DNA from: Bacilli bacterium
GTDB lineage: Bacteria > Bacillota_I > Bacilli_A > RF39 > UBA660
Assembly: GCA_022793565.1 (NCBI GenBank)
Contig: JAAWDC010000114.1
Coordinates: 1 to 5,713 of the forward strand
Length of the DNA: 5,713 nt
Direction of reading: 5' to 3'
Positions 4,186 to 5,713 of this stretch are shown here, piece by piece. The position numbers and the translations under genes are program-made. Within the stretch, counting starts at the first letter, position 1; the number at the start of each line of letters is the position of its first letter. The notes below the pieces were generated by a model. It did no database searches. It had not been told where the DNA came from and was given only the letters and a program-made list of their open reading frames with translations.

Positions 4186-5713
4186 ATGAATTATAGAAAC
4201 AAAAAAATACTTACATTGAAATCTATTTTTATAATGCTATTAATGGTTCTTTTTATTATGCCTTTAAATGCGAAGGCTGTATCTGTTGGAGATACATATT
4301 CCTATGGATATAAAAATTCTATTCAAACATTTACAGCACCAGTAACGGGGTATTATCGATTAGAAACCTGGGGAGCACAAGGAGGAAGTTATGGAAGTTA
4401 TAGAGGTGGATATGGAGCATACGCTACAGGTGTTGTTTTTTTAAATAAAAATGATACGTTATATATAGTAACAGGAGGACAGCCAGGAGTTGCTAGTAAT
4501 AGTTCTATTGGTGGTGGATATAATGGTGGTGGATCTGCTAGAACCCAATCCGGAAATGATAAAGCTGGAGGAGGAGGAGGAGCTACTCACATTGCTACAA
4601 GAAGTGGGTTGCTATCTTCATTAAATTCATATCATAGCGAAGTATTGATCGTCTCAGCCGGAGGAGGAGGAGGATACTATTATCCTTCTTTCAATTCAAT
4701 CGGTGGAGAAGGAGGAGGAATCAGTGGTGGTGTCGCACCAAATGGTACTTGCTCTGGAAGAACATTGATTAAAGGATCAGCAGCGACACAAACGGGTGCA
4801 GGATCTAGTAATGGATGTGGTGGAGATTATAGAAGCCTTCGTGGAGGGTTTGGATATGGACATGGCGGAACGAACTGGCAATCCGGAGGTGGTTCTGGTT
4901 GGTTCGGTGGAGGAAGCGGAATGGCTCATGGTGGAAATGGAGGATCTTCCTACATTGGAAATAGTCGACTTCTTTCTAGAAATGGTGTTACAAAAGCTAT
5001 GTACTGCTACTCATGCTCTGCCTCTTCAACTGCATCTACCTATACAGTTAGTACAACAAGTGTAAGTAGTACACCGACAAGTAATGCTGCCAAAAGTGGA
5101 TCTGGAGCAGCTAAAATTTCTATATTAGAGATTCATAATACAGATGCAAGAATCAAAGAGGTCAATATTTCAGGAACCAATTTTTCAGATGTGTTTGATC
5201 CAGATACTTATATTTATAATTTCGCAATAGATCCTGAAAATTCAGAAGTAACAATTACTTCAAGTCCAATGAATGCTTTAACGACAATCGTTGGAAATAA
5301 TTCATATACACTCCCTGTTGGAGTAACAAGCGTTATTTTAACAAGTACTTCAGAATCGGGAAACGTTTTAATATACAAAATCAATCTAACAAGAGCAGCT
5401 TCTGGGTATCAATATTTAAAAGATATAAAAATAGGGGGGAATAGTTTAGAAGACTTTGAACCAACAAAACTTGTCTATAATATCGATGTTCCTTATAATA
5501 CAACCACTTTAGATGTGGATGCCATCAAAGGAAGAATGGGACAACAAGTTTATTTCCCACCCAATTTAACGATTAATAGTGGTGTGAATCACTTTGAAAT
5601 CATTGTAATATCTGAAGATGGACAAAAACAAACAATTTATACATTAAATGTTACTAAACCACACAATAGTAAGCTAAAATCCTTAAGCTTAAAAAATGCA
5701 ACTACAAGCTTTG
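4186..5713 (+). CDS. Secreted glycine-rich protein with cadherin-like repeats (3'-truncated)
   Basis: Open from ATG 4186 to the end of the window (509 residues plus one base, no stop). A modest ribosome binding site (AAGTGGG, 4172-4178) precedes the ATG. In order: a signal peptide (residues 1-31, hydrophobic run about 13-26, likely cleavage after NAKA); a glycine-rich domain at about 35-280 with FTAPVTGYYRLETWGAQGG, LNKNDTLYIVTGGQPG, GGYNGGG, GGGGGATHIAT and VLIVSAGGGGG, the signature of the ALK/LTK-type glycine-rich family (PF12810); its end GGSSYIGN then CYSC (Cys274, Cys277), with two more cysteines at 189 and 211; a Ser/Thr-rich linker to about 310; then tandem cadherin-like beta-sandwich repeats (PF12733 type) at about 320-403 and 407-490, with a third starting at 495. 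The likely place is the cell surface, with the repeats as a stalk and the glycine-rich head as a possible binding module. The C-terminal anchor is beyond the window. Function in bacteria is unknown. Confidence 0.85.
   Translation, partial: MNYRNKKILTLKSIFIMLLMVLFIMPLNAKAVSVGDTYSYGYKNSIQTFTAPVTGYYRLETWGAQGGSYGSYRGGYGAYATGVVFLNKNDTLYIVTGGQPGVASNSSIGGGYNGGGSARTQSGNDKAGGGGGATHIATRSGLLSSLNSYHSEVLIVSAGGGGGYYYPSFNSIGGEGGGISGGVAPNGTCSGRTLIKGSAATQTGAGSSNGCGGDYRSLRGGFGYGHGGTNWQSGGGSGWFGGGSGMAHGGNGGSSYIGNSRLLSRNGVTKAMYCYSCSASSTASTYTVSTTSVSSTPTSNAAKSGSGAAKISILEIHNTDARIKEVNISGTNFSDVFDPDTYIYNFAIDPENSEVTITSSPMNALTTIVGNNSYTLPVGVTSVILTSTSESGNVLIYKINLTRAASGYQYLKDIKIGGNSLEDFEPTKLVYNIDVPYNTTTLDVDAIKGRMGQQVYFPPNLTINSGVNHFEIIVISEDGQKQTIYTLNVTKPHNSKLKSLSLKNATTSF
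5143..5713 (+). repeat. Tandem cadherin-like domain repeats within the glycine-rich protein
   Basis: Two full units and the start of a third, each about 84-87 residues apart, share the pattern: a start like RIKEVNISG / YLKDIKIGG / KLKSLSLKN, then FxPxxxxYxxxVP or its variant FDPDTYIYNFAID, an Asn-rich turn with SG or NN, and an end like LIYKINLTRA / TIYTLNVTKP. Sequence identity between units is low, so these are diverged domains rather than recent DNA duplications. Confidence 0.75.

Noticed and set aside
4561..4680. GGA-rich stretches as a DNA microsatellite or CRISPR-like array
   Set aside because: They are in-frame glycine codons of a conserved protein domain with no regular repeat length or spacers.
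4796..5065. 89-codon open frame on the + strand within the glycine-rich gene
   Set aside because: It is a shadow of the GGA/GGT-rich coding sequence in another frame, with no ribosome binding site and no recognisable domain.

Overview
This is A+T-rich DNA with all recognisable genes on the + strand, strong AGGAGG-type ribosome binding sites, sigma-A-like promoters (several with a TGn extended -10) and short hairpin/T-run terminators. That points to a low-GC Gram-positive (Bacillota). The pairing of an ALK-type glycine-rich domain with cadherin-like beta-sandwich repeats is a style I associate with uncultured gut Bacilli/Clostridia, but that placement is inference. Stops are TAA or TAG and tryptophan is TGG, so nothing suggests a non-standard code.

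Layout. (1) 1-543: the 3' part of an ABC-2 type transporter permease whose start lies outside the window; a compact hairpin follows it. (2) 644-1315: a divergent MTA/SAH-nucleosidase-family enzyme; its start is set by a textbook ribosome binding site at 632-637, not by the in-frame ATG at 557. (3) 1421-2305: a short-chain dehydrogenase/reductase resembling the 3-alpha-hydroxysteroid dehydrogenase/carbonyl reductase branch, closed by a strong terminator. (4) 2503-3351: a secreted protein with a cohesin-like beta-sandwich, a long Lys/Glu-rich segment and a C-terminal amphipathic helix, with its own consensus promoter and terminator. (5) 3538-3966: a small single-pass membrane protein of unknown function with three cysteines outside the membrane, again with its own promoter and terminator. 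(6) 4186-5713 (runs off the end): a large secreted or surface protein with signal peptide, glycine-rich domain, Ser/Thr linker and tandem cadherin-like repeats.

The left half is membrane transport and cytoplasmic metabolism. The right half is three consecutive single-gene units whose products are all exported or membrane-anchored, which looks like a cell-envelope/adhesion locus. No mobile element, CRISPR array, tRNA or rRNA is visible, and no intergenic stretch exceeds about 220 bases. I found no convincing evidence for a wholly new multi-gene system; the least explained products are the small cysteine-containing membrane protein and the two modular exported proteins around it.
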